A DNA stretch of 64,000 nucleotides from Rhodovulum tesquicola (GTDB lineage Bacteria > Pseudomonadota > Alphaproteobacteria > Rhodobacterales > Rhodobacteraceae). Below the pieces are notes generated by a model that saw only the letters and a program-made list of their open reading frames with translations, was not told the DNA's origin and ran no database searches. The stretch lies in contig NZ_JAMYDV010000004.1 in the NCBI RefSeq assembly GCF_024128855.1, positions 1 to 64,000 of the forward strand, written 5' to 3'. The position numbers and the translations under genes are program-made. This document shows positions 38,256-47,677 of this stretch, in pieces (positions within the stretch are counted from its first letter, which is position 1; each line of letters opens with the position of its first letter).

Positions 38256-41200
38256 GTGCGCTTCACCCGACTCAGGCTCAACGGTTTCAAGAGCTTCGTC
38301 GATCCCACCGACCTGGTGATCGCCGAGGGGCTGACCGGCGTTGTCGGGCCGAATGGCTGCGGCAAGTCGAACCTGCTGGAGGCGCTGCGCTGGGTGATGG
38401 GCGAGAACCGCCCGACCGCGATGCGCGGCGGCGGCATGGAAGACGTGATCTTTGCCGGTGCCGCCACAAGGCCCGCCCGCAACTTCGCCGAAGTCAGCCT
38501 GATGATCGACAATTCCGACCGTCTGGCCCCCGCCGAGTTCAACGACAGCGACATCCTCGAGGTCGTGCGCCGGATCACCCGCGATGCGGGCTCGGCCTAC
38601 AAGCTCGGCGGCAAGGAGGTGCGTGCGCGCGATGTGCAGATGCTGTTCGCCGACGCCTCGACCGGCGCGCATTCCCCGGCGCTGGTCCGCCAGGGCCAGA
38701 TCTCGGAACTGATCAACGCCAAGCCGCGCAACCGCCGCCGCGTGCTGGAAGAGGCCGCGGGCATCTCGGGGCTTTACCAGCGTCGGCACGAGGCCGAATT
38801 GCGCCTGAACGCGGCCGAGCAGAACCTGTCTCGGGTCGATGACGTTCTGGACCAGCTTGCCCAGCAGCTTGCGCAACTGGCCCGGCAAGCCAAACAGGCC
38901 GCGCGCTATCGCGAGATCGCCGAGGAATTGCGCCGCGCCGAGGGGCTGTTGCTGTTCCGCCGCTGGCAGGAGGCCGACACCACCCGCGCCACGACCGAGG
39001 CGCAGCTGACCGAACGCACCCGCACCGCCGCCGCCGCCGAGGTCGCGGCGCGCAAGGCGGGCACCGCGCGCGAGGCTGCCGAGACCGCCCTGCCGCCCTT
39101 GCGCGAGGAAGAGGCCATCGCCGCCGCGATCCTGCAACGGCTGGTCGTGCAACGCGACGCGCTGACCGAGCAGGAAACCCGTGCGCGCGCCGCAATCGAG
39201 ACGCTGACAGGCCGGATCGTGCAGCTTGGCCGCGATATCGAGCGCGAGGCGGGGCTCAACCGCGATGCGGGCGAGACGCTGGCGCGGCTGGACGAGGAAC
39301 GCGCCGCGCTCGAGGCGGCACATCACGGGCACAAGGCCGCGATGGAGATTGCCAGCGCGGCCGCGCAGGAGGCCGCGTCGGTGCTGCGCGACCGCGAGGA
39401 TGTGCTGGGCCAGAAGACCGAGGACATGGCCCGTCTGTCGGCCCGCCACCATTCGGCCCAGCGCCTGCGCGAGGATGCGGCCCGGACGCTGGCCCGCAAC
39501 GAGGCCGAGGCCGCCGAGGCCCGCGCCGCGGTGGGCGAGGCCCAGGGCGCGCTGTCGGCGGCACGCGCGGCGGTCGAGGCCGCGACCGAGCGGCAGGACC
39601 ATGCCGCCGAAGCCGCCGAGGCCGCCGAAGCCGCCCTGATCGCCGCGGACGAGGCGCGCGGCGATGCCCAGGCGCGCGAGGCCGAAGCCCGGGCCGACAA
39701 GGCGCAGGCCGAGGGCGAGGCGAATGCCCTGCGCGCCGAGGCGGCCGCCCTTGCCCGGCTGGTCGAGCGCGACGCGGCCGAAGGCGGCCAGGTGCTGGAC
39801 CTTCTGGGCGTCGAGAAGGGCTATGAAAAGGCGCTGGGCGCCGCGCTTGCCGACGATCTGCGCGCGCCCGAGGCGCGGGACCAGGCCGCCTCGGGCTGGG
39901 CAGCCCTGCCCCCCTATGACCGGCCGCAGTCGCTGCCCGAAGGCGCGCTGCCGCTGGCCGATCATGTGAGCGTGCCGCCGGTCCTGCTGCGCCGGATCGG
40001 GCAGATCGGGCTGGTGCCGGATCGGGCGACGGGGATGCGGCTGCACCCCGCGTTGAAACCCGGTCAGCGGCTGGTCAGCGCCGAGGGCGATCTGTGGCGC
40101 TGGGACGGTTTGCGCGCTGGCGCAGGCGATGCCCCCAGCGCCGCCGCGCTGCGCCTGCAACAGCTCAACCGGCTGGCCGATCTGCGCCGCGATCTGGACG
40201 CGGCGACGGCCCGGGCCGAGGCGGCGGCGCGCGCCCATCAGGGAGTGGCCGCGGCGCTGGCCGATGCGACCGAGGCCGACCGCGCCGCGCGCGAGGCCCG
40301 CCGCGCCGCCGACCGCGATCTGGCCGAGGCGGGAAGGGCGCTTTCGCGCGCCGAGGCCGAGCGCGATATCGCGGCAAGCCGACTGGAAACCGCGAAGATG
40401 GCGGTCTCGCGCCACGAGGACGAGGCCACCGCCGCGCGCACCCGCCTGCGCGAGGCCGAGGCGGCGCTGGCCGGGCTGGGCGATCTGGACGCGGCGCGGG
40501 CCGGGCTTGAGGATGTCCGCACCACGGTCGAGGCCGCGCGGATGACGATGATCGCCCGCCGCGCCGCCCATGACGAACTGAAGCGCGACGCCGAGGCACG
40601 GCAGCGCCGTCTGGTCGAGATCGCGCGGGAAGCGGCGACCTGGCGCAAGCGGCTGGACACCGCCGAAACGCGGATCGCGGAACTTGCCGAACGCAAGGCG
40701 GCATCAGAGGCCGATCTGGAGGAAGCCGCCGCCGCGCCCGAGGAAATCGCCGCGAAGCGCGAGGAACTGGACGCCGCGATCGTGCAGGCCGAGGACCGGC
40801 GGCAGCGCGCGGCCGATGCGCTGGCCGAGGCCGAGACCGCCCTGCGCGAGGCCGACCGCGCCGCGCGCGAGGCCGAACGCGCCGCCGGCGAGGCCCGCGA
40901 AGCCCGCGCCGGAACCGAGGCCCGTGCCGAAGCCGCGCGCGAGGCCGCAGCCCAGGCCGCCGCCCGCATCGCCGAGGAAATGGAGGCGACCCCCGCCGCG
41001 CTGCTGGACCGGCTGGGCGCCGATCCCGACCGGATGCCCTCGGCCGAACAGATCGAGCATGACGTCACCCGGCTGAAACGCCAGCGCGAGGCGCTGGGCG
41101 CGGTGAACCTGCGCGCCGAGGAAGATGCCCGCACCGTGCGCGCCGAGCACGAGACACTGGCCACCGAAAAGCGCGATCTGGAGGAGGCGATCCGCGCGCT

Positions 41201-41714
41201 GCGCTCTGGCATTGCCAGCCTCAACCGCGAGGGGCGCGAGCGGCTTCTGACCGCGTTCGAGCAGGTCAATTCCAACTTCGCGATGCTGTTCACACATCTG
41301 TTCGGCGGCGGCGAGGCGCGGCTGGTGCTGGTGGAATCCGACGATCCGCTGGAGGCAGGGCTCGAGATCATGTGCCAGCCGCCGGGCAAGAAACTCTCGA
41401 CCCTGTCGCTTCTGTCGGGGGGCGAGCAGACGTTGACGGCGCTGGCGCTGATCTTCGGCGTGTTCCTTGCAAACCCGGCCCCGATCTGCGTGCTCGACGA
41501 GGTGGACGCGCCGCTGGACGACGCCAACGTCACGCGCTTCTGCGACATGCTCGACGAGATGACGCGCCGCGCCGATACGCGCTTTCTCATCATCACCCAC
41601 CACGCGATCACCATGAGCCGGATGAACCGGCTGTTCGGTGTGACCATGGCCGAGCAGGGCGTCAGCCAGCTTGTTTCCGTCGATCTGAGCCGGGCCGAGG
41701 CGCTGGTCGCCTGA
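38256..41714 (+). CDS. smc: Chromosome segregation protein SMC
   Basis: A 1152-residue ATPase. The N-terminal head has GLTGVVGPNGCGKSNLLEAL (Walker A). Long Ala/Glu/Arg-rich coiled coils flank a hinge near residues 505-620 (LLGVEKGYEKALGAALADDL). The C-terminal head has LSLLSGGEQTLTALALIFGV (signature) and CVLDEVDAPLDDAN (Walker B). With ScpA/ScpB it organises and segregates chromosomes. The GTG start at 38256 gives the family N-terminus RFTRLRLNGFKSF; an upstream ATG at 38175 would add 27 unrelated residues. Confidence 0.95.
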   Translation: MRFTRLRLNGFKSFVDPTDLVIAEGLTGVVGPNGCGKSNLLEALRWVMGENRPTAMRGGGMEDVIFAGAATRPARNFAEVSLMIDNSDRLAPAEFNDSDILEVVRRITRDAGSAYKLGGKEVRARDVQMLFADASTGAHSPALVRQGQISELINAKPRNRRRVLEEAAGISGLYQRRHEAELRLNAAEQNLSRVDDVLDQLAQQLAQLARQAKQAARYREIAEELRRAEGLLLFRRWQEADTTRATTEAQLTERTRTAAAAEVAARKAGTAREAAETALPPLREEEAIAAAILQRLVVQRDALTEQETRARAAIETLTGRIVQLGRDIEREAGLNRDAGETLARLDEERAALEAAHHGHKAAMEIASAAAQEAASVLRDREDVLGQKTEDMARLSARHHSAQRLREDAARTLARNEAEAAEARAAVGEAQGALSAARAAVEAATERQDHAAEAAEAAEAALIAADEARGDAQAREAEARADKAQAEGEANALRAEAAALARLVERDAAEGGQVLDLLGVEKGYEKALGAALADDLRAPEARDQAASGWAALPPYDRPQSLPEGALPLADHVSVPPVLLRRIGQIGLVPDRATGMRLHPALKPGQRLVSAEGDLWRWDGLRAGAGDAPSAAALRLQQLNRLADLRRDLDAATARAEAAARAHQGVAAALADATEADRAAREARRAADRDLAEAGRALSRAEAERDIAASRLETAKMAVSRHEDEATAARTRLREAEAALAGLGDLDAARAGLEDVRTTVEAARMTMIARRAAHDELKRDAEARQRRLVEIAREAATWRKRLDTAETRIAELAERKAASEADLEEAAAAPEEIAAKREELDAAIVQAEDRRQRAADALAEAETALREADRAAREAERAAGEAREARAGTEARAEAAREAAAQAAARIAEEMEATPAALLDRLGADPDRMPSAEQIEHDVTRLKRQREALGAVNLRAEEDARTVRAEHETLATEKRDLEEAIRALRSGIASLNREGRERLLTAFEQVNSNFAMLFTHLFGGGEARLVLVESDDPLEAGLEIMCQPPGKKLSTLSLLSGGEQTLTALALIFGVFLANPAPICVLDEVDAPLDDANVTRFCDMLDEMTRRADTRFLIITHHAITMSRMNRLFGVTMAEQGVSQLVSVDLSRAEALVA

Positions 41715-41720
41715 CCGGCC

Positions 41721-42710
41721 TCACGCGGCTTTCAGCCGGTCCCGGCCATGCGGCGCCAGCCAGTCGATCCGCGGGCCCGTGGGCAGGATCCGGTGCGGAT
41801 TGATGCTGTCATGGCTGTAATGGTAGTGGCGCACGACATGACCGAAATCGGTCGTCGCCGCGACGCCGGGCCACTGGTACAGCTCGCGGGTATAGGCCCA
41901 GAGGTTCGGGAAATCGGCCAGCCGGTTGCGGTTGCACTTGAAATGCCCGTGATAGACCGGATCGAAGCGCACCAGCGTGGTGAACAGCCGCCAATCGGCC
42001 TCGGTGATCCGCGCGCCCGTCAGGTAGCGCCCGCTGGCAAGCCGATCCTCCAGCCAGTCGAGGCTGTCGAACAGCGCCGCAACGGCCTCGTCATAGGCGG
42101 CTTGCGTGGTGGCAAAGCCCGCCTTGTAGACGCCGTTGTTCACGCTGTCATAGATGCGCTCGTTCAGCGTCTCGATCTCGGCGCGCAGGGCCGCGGGCCA
42201 GTAATCGTCGCGGTTGCCGGAGATGCCGTCGAAGGCCGAATTGAACATCCGGATGATCTCGGCCGATTCGTTCGAGACGATGGTGCCGCGCGTCCTGTCC
42301 CACAGGACGGGCACCGTCACCCGGCCCGAAACGTCGGGTTTCGCGCGTGTATAGATGTCGCGCAGAAAGGGCAGTCCGTGCAGGCTGTCGCCTGTCGCGC
42401 CGGGGAAATCGGTGGCAAAGGTCCAGCCATCGTCCAGCATGTCGGGATGCACGACCGAAACGCCGATATGCTCCGTCAACCCCTTGAGCGCGCGGAAGAT
42501 CAGCGTGCGATGCGCCCAGGGACAGGCAAGCGAGACGTAAAGGTGATAGCGCCCGCTTTCGGCCGGAAACCCGCCCTCGCCCGAGGGGCCTGGGGCGCCA
42601 TCGGCCGTGATCCAGTTGCGAAACCCGGCGGTGGAACGCACGAAACGCCCGCCGCTTTCGGCGGTGTCATACCAGCCCGGATGCCATTTTCCGTCGATCA
42701 GTTGACCCAT
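41721..42710 (-). CDS. Glutathionyl-hydroquinone reductase (Xi-class glutathione transferase)
   Basis: A 329-residue protein. YVSLACPWAHRTLIFRALKG holds the catalytic Cys in the CPWAH motif, followed by the helical GST domain (YLTGARITEADWRLFTTLVR). These enzymes reduce glutathionyl-hydroquinones and also dehydroascorbate-type substrates. The ATG at 42710 is chosen; GAGGACGAT lies upstream. It converges with smc, 6 bp between stops. Confidence 0.92.
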   Translation of the reverse strand: MGQLIDGKWHPGWYDTAESGGRFVRSTAGFRNWITADGAPGPSGEGGFPAESGRYHLYVSLACPWAHRTLIFRALKGLTEHIGVSVVHPDMLDDGWTFATDFPGATGDSLHGLPFLRDIYTRAKPDVSGRVTVPVLWDRTRGTIVSNESAEIIRMFNSAFDGISGNRDDYWPAALRAEIETLNERIYDSVNNGVYKAGFATTQAAYDEAVAALFDSLDWLEDRLASGRYLTGARITEADWRLFTTLVRFDPVYHGHFKCNRNRLADFPNLWAYTRELYQWPGVAATTDFGHVVRHYHYSHDSINPHRILPTGPRIDWLAPHGRDRLKAA

Positions 42711-42796
42711 ATCGTCCTCCTTTGCAGGACCGAGATAGGGGCGCGGGCGGCGCGCTGCCTCCCCGCTCGACGCGCAAGAGCCCTGCGCAGACGCAC

Positions 42797-43336
42797 CTAG
42801 GGCAGGATGTCGACCGGGGTTCCCAGCGGCACGACGCGCCAAAGCTCGTCCATTTCGGCATTGCTCAGCGCGATGCAGCCCGCTGTCCAGTCATGGCCAA
42901 GGCGGCGGTCCCGGGGAATGCCGGGTGGCTGGCCGTGGATGAAGATGTCGCCGCCCGGGTTCACGCCCGCCCGCTCGGCATTGGCGCGGTCTTCGGGGCG
43001 GGGATAGTTCAGGCCCAGCGACAGGTGATAGCTGCTTTGCGGATTGCGCCGGTCGATATGAAACCGCCCCTCGGGCGTGCGGCCATCGCCCTGCGCCTGC
43101 TTGTGCCCCTCGGGGTCAAAGCCCAGGGCGATCGCGTAGCTGCGCACCGGCAGGTCGCCGACGAACAGGGTCATGCGGCGATCCGACTTCACCACTTCGA
43201 TCCGGTCGACGGGGCCGGTCAGCGGCGGGGGTGGTGCAGGCATGCGCGGCGCGATCAGGCCCAGCGCCAGGACAACCGCGCCCGCCGCCAGAAGCGCCAG
43301 CGCCAGATGGCTGAAAAGCCCCGCGATCCGTTTCAT
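42797..43336 (-). CDS. L,D-transpeptidase family protein (YkuD domain)
   Basis: A 179-residue protein with an N-terminal membrane or signal segment (LFSHLALALLAAGAVVLALG) and a YkuD domain with FIHGQPPGIPRD and the catalytic Cys in WTAGCIALSNAEMDEL. Such enzymes form 3-3 crosslinks or attach proteins to peptidoglycan in the periplasm. The ATG overlaps the PatB-type gene stop by 4 bp (ATGA). Confidence 0.9.
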   Translation of the reverse strand: MKRIAGLFSHLALALLAAGAVVLALGLIAPRMPAPPPPLTGPVDRIEVVKSDRRMTLFVGDLPVRSYAIALGFDPEGHKQAQGDGRTPEGRFHIDRRNPQSSYHLSLGLNYPRPEDRANAERAGVNPGGDIFIHGQPPGIPRDRRLGHDWTAGCIALSNAEMDELWRVVPLGTPVDILP

Positions 43337-44502
43337 TGCAGGTCGGCAAAGGACGCCTGCAACCGTTCGACCGCCTGCGCGACGCGGGCGCGGGACGTGG
43401 CGATGTTGAACCGCAGGAAGCATTCGCCCCCGGCCCCGAAGGTCGGCCCATGGTTCGCGGCGATCCTGGCGCCCTTCTCGACGCGCGCGGTAAACTCGGC
43501 CGCCGTCATGCCGGTGCCCGCGAAATCGACCCAGGCCAGATAGGTCGCCTCCAGCGGCATGGACGCAAGCCCCGGGATGGCGTTCACGCCCGCGTCGAAC
43601 AGCCGCCGGTTGCCGTCGAGATAGAACATCAGCGCGTCGATCCATTCCGCGCCCTCGGGCGAATAGGCGGCGGTTGCCATCTCGATCCCGAAGGAATTGG
43701 CCGAGATCCCCAGCGCCGCCATGCGCCCGGCGAAGCGGGCGCGCAGCGCCTGATCGGGGATGATGACATTGCCGCTATGGGCGCCCGCGATGTTGAAGCT
43801 CTTGGTGGTGGCGGTCAGCATCACCAGCCGCTCGCGCAGCGTCGGGTCCACCAGATCCATGACGATGTGCTTCTGCCCCGGATAAACCAGGTCGTGATGG
43901 ATCTCGTCCGAGACGAGGATCAGGTCATGCCGCTTGGCGAAATCGGCCACGCCCTGCAATTCGGCGCGGCTCCAGACCCGCCCGCCGGGATTGTGCGGCG
44001 AACACAGGATCACCATGCGCGCGCCCTCGGCCAGCGCGTCACAGGCGTCGAAATCCATCTCGTAGCGGCCATCGCGGTTCACCAGCGGACATTCCACCAC
44101 GCGCCGCCCCGCCGCCCGGATCACCCGCGCAAACGCGTGATAGACCGGCGTGAACAGCACCACGCCATCGCCCGGCGCGGTGAAGGCATCGACGCACATC
44201 GCGGTGCCGTTCACCAGACCATGGGTGGTAAAGATCCAGTCGGGTTCGATCTGCCAGCCGTGGCGGCTGTGCATCCACCAGCCGATTGCCGCACGATAGG
44301 CGCCCTCGTCGCCGTAATAGCCGTAGATCCCGTGATCGACCATGCGTTGCACGGCGGCGCCGACACAGGCGGGCGGGCGGAAATCCATGTCGGCCACCCA
44401 CATCGAAATGCCGTCGGCGGCGGGCACGCCATAGATCGGCTCCATCATGTCCCATTTCATCGAATGGGTGCCGCGGCGGTCGATGATCTCGTCGAAATCC
44501 AT
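43333..44502 (-). CDS. PLP-dependent aminotransferase, MalY/PatB family (cystathionine beta-lyase-like)
   Basis: A 389-residue fold-type I enzyme opening MDFDEIIDRRGTHSMKWDMM. FTTHGLVNGTAMCVDAFTAP, LCSPHNPGGRVWSRAEL, LVSDEIHHDLVYPG and TATTKSFNIAGAHSGNVIIP (PLP Lys) are the family blocks. MalY/PatB proteins cleave C-S bonds of cystathionine and similar. It is first in a two-gene run with the L,D-transpeptidase. Confidence 0.92.
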   Translation of the reverse strand: MDFDEIIDRRGTHSMKWDMMEPIYGVPAADGISMWVADMDFRPPACVGAAVQRMVDHGIYGYYGDEGAYRAAIGWWMHSRHGWQIEPDWIFTTHGLVNGTAMCVDAFTAPGDGVVLFTPVYHAFARVIRAAGRRVVECPLVNRDGRYEMDFDACDALAEGARMVILCSPHNPGGRVWSRAELQGVADFAKRHDLILVSDEIHHDLVYPGQKHIVMDLVDPTLRERLVMLTATTKSFNIAGAHSGNVIIPDQALRARFAGRMAALGISANSFGIEMATAAYSPEGAEWIDALMFYLDGNRRLFDAGVNAIPGLASMPLEATYLAWVDFAGTGMTAAEFTARVEKGARIAANHGPTFGAGGECFLRFNIATSRARVAQAVERLQASFADLQ

Positions 44503-44603
44503 GGGGCCTCCTGCTCGTGCCGCGCCAAGCTAGCGGCTGGCCCCGCAGGCGCAAGCGTTCGTCGCATTGCAAGGCGGCCTCGATTCGCCTAAATCCATGC
44601 GCC

Positions 44604-45125
44604 ATGAGCATCCGACCGATCCTGATCCATCCCGATCCGCGCCTGAAGACGGTGGCCGACCCCGTGTCGGACATCACGGGCGAGTTGCAGCGCCTGGCCG
44701 AGGACATGCTGGCCACCATGTATGACGCGCCGGGCATCGGCCTTGCCGCGCCGCAGGTGGGCATCCTGTCCCGCCTCATCGTGATGGATTGCGCCAAGGA
44801 CGAGGGCACGCGGCCCAAACCCTTTGCCATGTTCAACCCCGAGGTGGTCTGGAAATCGGACGAGCGCAACATCCACGAGGAAGGCTGCCTGTCGGTGCCC
44901 GAGACCTATGCCGAGGTGACGCGCCCCGCCGAGGTCGTCGTGCGCTGGACCGATCCCGCGGGCGACCAGAAGGAGGATCGGTTCTCGGGCCTCTGGGCGA
45001 CCTGCGTCCAGCACGAGATCGACCACCTCGATGGCATCCTGTTCATCGACTACCTCAAGCCGCTGAAACGCCAGCTCATCACGCGCAAGATGCAGAAGAT
45101 CAAGCGCGACCGGGCCAGGGCGTGA
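44604..45125 (+). CDS. def: Peptide deformylase 1
   Basis: A 173-residue metalloenzyme that removes the formyl group from nascent proteins. All three motifs are intact: GIGLAAPQ (motif 1), EEGCLSVPE (motif 2, Cys ligand) and HEIDHLDG (motif 3). Start ATG at 44604 (MSIRPILIHPDPRLK). The stop overlaps the next deformylase start (GTGA). Confidence 0.96.
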   Translation: MSIRPILIHPDPRLKTVADPVSDITGELQRLAEDMLATMYDAPGIGLAAPQVGILSRLIVMDCAKDEGTRPKPFAMFNPEVVWKSDERNIHEEGCLSVPETYAEVTRPAEVVVRWTDPAGDQKEDRFSGLWATCVQHEIDHLDGILFIDYLKPLKRQLITRKMQKIKRDRARA

Positions 45126-45616
45126 GCATCCTGCAGATCCTGCGCTGGCCGGACGAGCGGTTGCGCATGGTCTGCGCCCCGGTGGAAGAGATCACCGACG
45201 AGATCCGCCTGCTGGTCGCGGACATGCTGGACACGATGTACGACGCGCCGGGCCGGGGTCTGGCCGCACCGCAGGTGGGTGTTCTCAAGCGGCTTTTCGT
45301 CATGGATGTGAACGGAAGGGCGGGCCCGCGCGCGCCGCGCATCTTCCTCGACCCGGTGATCGAGGCGTGGTCCGAGGAGACCGCCACCGGCCCCGAAGGC
45401 TGCCTGTCGATCCCCGGCATCGTGGCCGAGATCGAGCGGCCGGTGGAAATCGCGCTGCGCTGGCGCGATATCGACGGGACCGAGCGGCGCGAGACGCTGG
45501 CGGGGTTTCCCGCGATCTGCGCCCAGCACGAGATCGACCACCTGGACGGCATCGTCACCCTGGACCGCATGGCGCCCGCGTTGCGTGCCGGGCTGGAAGA
45601 GGCCTATCGCGCATGA
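45122..45616 (+). CDS. Peptide deformylase 2
   Basis: A 164-residue second deformylase with GRGLAAPQ, PEGCLSIPG and HEIDHLDG, so metal ligands and catalytic Glu are present; the motif-1 Ile/Val is Arg. The start is GTG at 45122, overlapping the first deformylase stop by four bases. The next gene overlaps by ATGA. Tandem arrangement suggests duplication with divergence. Confidence 0.92.
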   Translation: MSILQILRWPDERLRMVCAPVEEITDEIRLLVADMLDTMYDAPGRGLAAPQVGVLKRLFVMDVNGRAGPRAPRIFLDPVIEAWSEETATGPEGCLSIPGIVAEIERPVEIALRWRDIDGTERRETLAGFPAICAQHEIDHLDGIVTLDRMAPALRAGLEEAYRA

Positions 45617-46116
45617 TCCGTCCGATCCTGCAATGGCCCGACCCAAGGCTTTCACGCCCCGCCGCCCCGGTCGAGACGATCACCGACGAGATCCGCGCCC
45701 ATTGGGCGGACATGATCGACACGATGGAGGCGATGCCGGGACAGGGTGTGGGCCTTGCCGCGCCGCAGATCGGGGTCATGCTGCGGCTGGCGGTCGTGGA
45801 TTGCTCGGACAGCCGCGGCCAGGCCGTGCGCATGGCCAATCCCGAGATCGTCGCTTCCTCGTCCGCGCTGAACGCCCATGACGAGGCCAGCCCCTGCCTG
45901 CCGGGCGTATGGGCCGAGATCACGCGCCCCGCGCGGGTGACGGTGCGCTTCCTGAACGACAGCGGCCAACCCGAGGAACGCGCGTTTGCCGAGCTTTGGG
46001 CCACTTCGGTCCAGCACCAGATCGACCATCTGGATGGCCGGATGTATTTCGACAACCTGTCACGCCTGAAACGCGACCGGCTTCTGAAAAAGGCCGCCAA
46101 GCTGGGGCGGGGCTGA
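45613..46116 (+). CDS. Peptide deformylase-like protein 3, degenerate active site
   Basis: A 167-residue third paralogue. Motif 1 is intact ([10 protein letters not shown]) but motif 2 reads EASPCLPG instead of EGCLS-x-PG, and motif 3 is HQIDHLDG, with Gln for the catalytic Glu. The His ligands and a Cys are kept. The frame is intact and coupled to its neighbours by ATGA and TGATG overlaps, so it is not a decaying pseudogene. It may bind metal and substrate without ordinary catalysis, or have another role. Confidence 0.9.
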   Translation: MIRPILQWPDPRLSRPAAPVETITDEIRAHWADMIDTMEAMPGQGVGLAAPQIGVMLRLAVVDCSDSRGQAVRMANPEIVASSSALNAHDEASPCLPGVWAEITRPARVTVRFLNDSGQPEERAFAELWATSVQHQIDHLDGRMYFDNLSRLKRDRLLKKAAKLGRG

Positions 46117-47015
46117 TGCGCGTCGTCTTCATGGGCACGCCCGATTTCTCGGTGCCGGTGCTCGATGCGCTGGTCGCCGCGGGCCACCGGATCGCCGCCG
46201 TCTATTGCCAGCCCCCCCGCCCCGCAGGGCGCGGCAAGAAGGATCGCCCCAGCCCCGTGCAGGCCCGGGCCGAGGCGCTGGGGCTGCCCGTTCGCCATCC
46301 GAAATCGCTGAAGGGCGCCGAGGCGCAGGCCGAATTCGCCGCGCTGGGCGCCGATATCGCGGTCGTGGTCGCCTATGGGCTGATCCTGCCGCAACCGGTG
46401 CTGGACGCGCCCCGGCTGGGCTGTCTGAACATCCATGCCTCGCTGTTGCCGCGCTGGCGGGGGGCGGCGCCGATCCACCGGGCGATCATGGCGGGCGACG
46501 CGGAAACCGGCATCTGCATCATGCGGATGGAGGCGGGGCTGGATACCGGCCCCGTCCTGCTGCGCGAGGCAACACCCATAGGGGCGCAGGAAACCATCGG
46601 CGAGTTGCACGACCGGCTGTCCGCCATGGGCGCGCGGCTGATCGTGCAGGCGCTGGAGCGGCTGCCCGAGTTGACGCCCGAGACCCAGCCCGAGGCGGGC
46701 GTCACCTATGCCGACAAGATCGACAAGGCCGAGGCGCGGGTGGACTGGACCCGCCCGGCCGCCGAAATCGCACGCCAGATCAATGGGCTCTCGCCCTTTC
46801 CCGGCGCATGGTGCATGGCGGGGGACGAACGGCTCAAGCTGTTGCGCGCCCGGGTGGACGAGGGCGACGGCGCGCCCGGCCAGGTGCTGGATCGCCTGAC
46901 CATCGCCTGCGGATCGGGCGCGGTCGCCATCCTCGAAGCCCAGCGCGAGGGCAAGCGGCCCATGTCGGCGGACGAGATCCTGCGCGGATTGACGCTGCCC
47001 GAACGGCTGGATTGA
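46116..47015 (+). CDS. fmt: Methionyl-tRNA formyltransferase
   Basis: A 299-residue enzyme that formylates initiator Met-t[58 protein letters not shown] (SLLP motif with catalytic Asn/His) and the C-terminal OB domain are present. It starts one base into the deformylase 3 stop (TGATG), so formylation and deformylation are co-expressed. Confidence 0.96.
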   Translation: MRVVFMGTPDFSVPVLDALVAAGHRIAAVYCQPPRPAGRGKKDRPSPVQARAEALGLPVRHPKSLKGAEAQAEFAALGADIAVVVAYGLILPQPVLDAPRLGCLNIHASLLPRWRGAAPIHRAIMAGDAETGICIMRMEAGLDTGPVLLREATPIGAQETIGELHDRLSAMGARLIVQALERLPELTPETQPEAGVTYADKIDKAEARVDWTRPAAEIARQINGLSPFPGAWCMAGDERLKLLRARVDEGDGAPGQVLDRLTIACGSGAVAILEAQREGKRPMSADEILRGLTLPERLD

Positions 47016-47126
47016 TCGCCCCGCGCCGGGGGCCTTCCGGACAGGGGCGTTTTCGCGACAGTGCCGCCGGGCTATACAGGCAGGGTCAGGTCGAATTAGA
47101 CGCAGGTCGGGCAGGGGAGGCCGGGC

Positions 47127-47654
47127 ATGACCGGAACGGAGGAGGGGACGGCCGAGCCGCGGATCGCCGCTTTTCCCATTGCCGCGGGGGTTTCGGTCGA
47201 TACCCTTCTGGCGGGACTGGTGGCGGCGCTGCAGGCCGAGGGCTGGCGGCTGGCGGGGTTCCGGCAGACCGGGCTTGCGGATGGCGGCATGGCGGTCGTG
47301 GCCCTGTCGGATGGCGCGGTGTTCGGGATTTCGCAGGCCCTGGGGCCGGGCGCGACAGGCTGTCGCCTCGATCCCCGGGGTCTTGCCGAGGCGGCAGGCG
47401 CGGTACTTGTGGCGCTCGATGCCGGGGCCGATCTGGTCGTCCTGCCGCGCTTCGGCAAGGCCGAGGCCGAAGGCGGCGGCTTCCGCACGGTGATCGAGCG
47501 TGCCTGCGCTTGCGGTATCCCCGTGCTGGTCGCGGTGCGCCCCGACTGCGCCACCGCATGGGAGGCATTCACCGGCGGGCTTGCACACAACCTGCCGCCC
47601 GAGCCGCAGGCCCTGCTGGGCTGGTGCCGCGCGGCGCTGCCGGTCCGCGCCTGA
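47127..47654 (+). CDS. DUF2478 family protein
   Basis: A 175-residue protein. AFPIAAGVSVDTLLAGLVAA, WRLAGFRQTG and DLVVLPRFGKAEAEGGGFRT match DUF2478, a family with a P-loop-like fold but no clear Walker A here (AAGVSVDTL). DUF2478 proteins often lie near molybdate or nitrogenase genes; no such gene is here. Function unknown. Confidence 0.75.
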   Translation: MTGTEEGTAEPRIAAFPIAAGVSVDTLLAGLVAALQAEGWRLAGFRQTGLADGGMAVVALSDGAVFGISQALGPGATGCRLDPRGLAEAAGAVLVALDAGADLVVLPRFGKAEAEGGGFRTVIERACACGIPVLVAVRPDCATAWEAFTGGLAHNLPPEPQALLGWCRAALPVRA

Positions 47655-47677
47655 CCGCAAGGGGGCCGCGCGGGGTC

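Noticed and set aside
38238-40571. Long minus-strand frame opposite smc
   Set aside because: Mirror of the alanine/glutamate-rich coiled coil; Gly/Leu/Arg-rich nonsense sequence.
39000-41000. Repetitive GCCGAGGCC-like runs suggesting a repeat array
   Set aside because: They are codon-biased Ala/Glu/Arg heptads of the SMC coiled coil, not a DNA repeat.
45613-46116. Third deformylase as a pseudogene
   Set aside because: The frame is intact and coupled at both ends; only active-site residues differ.
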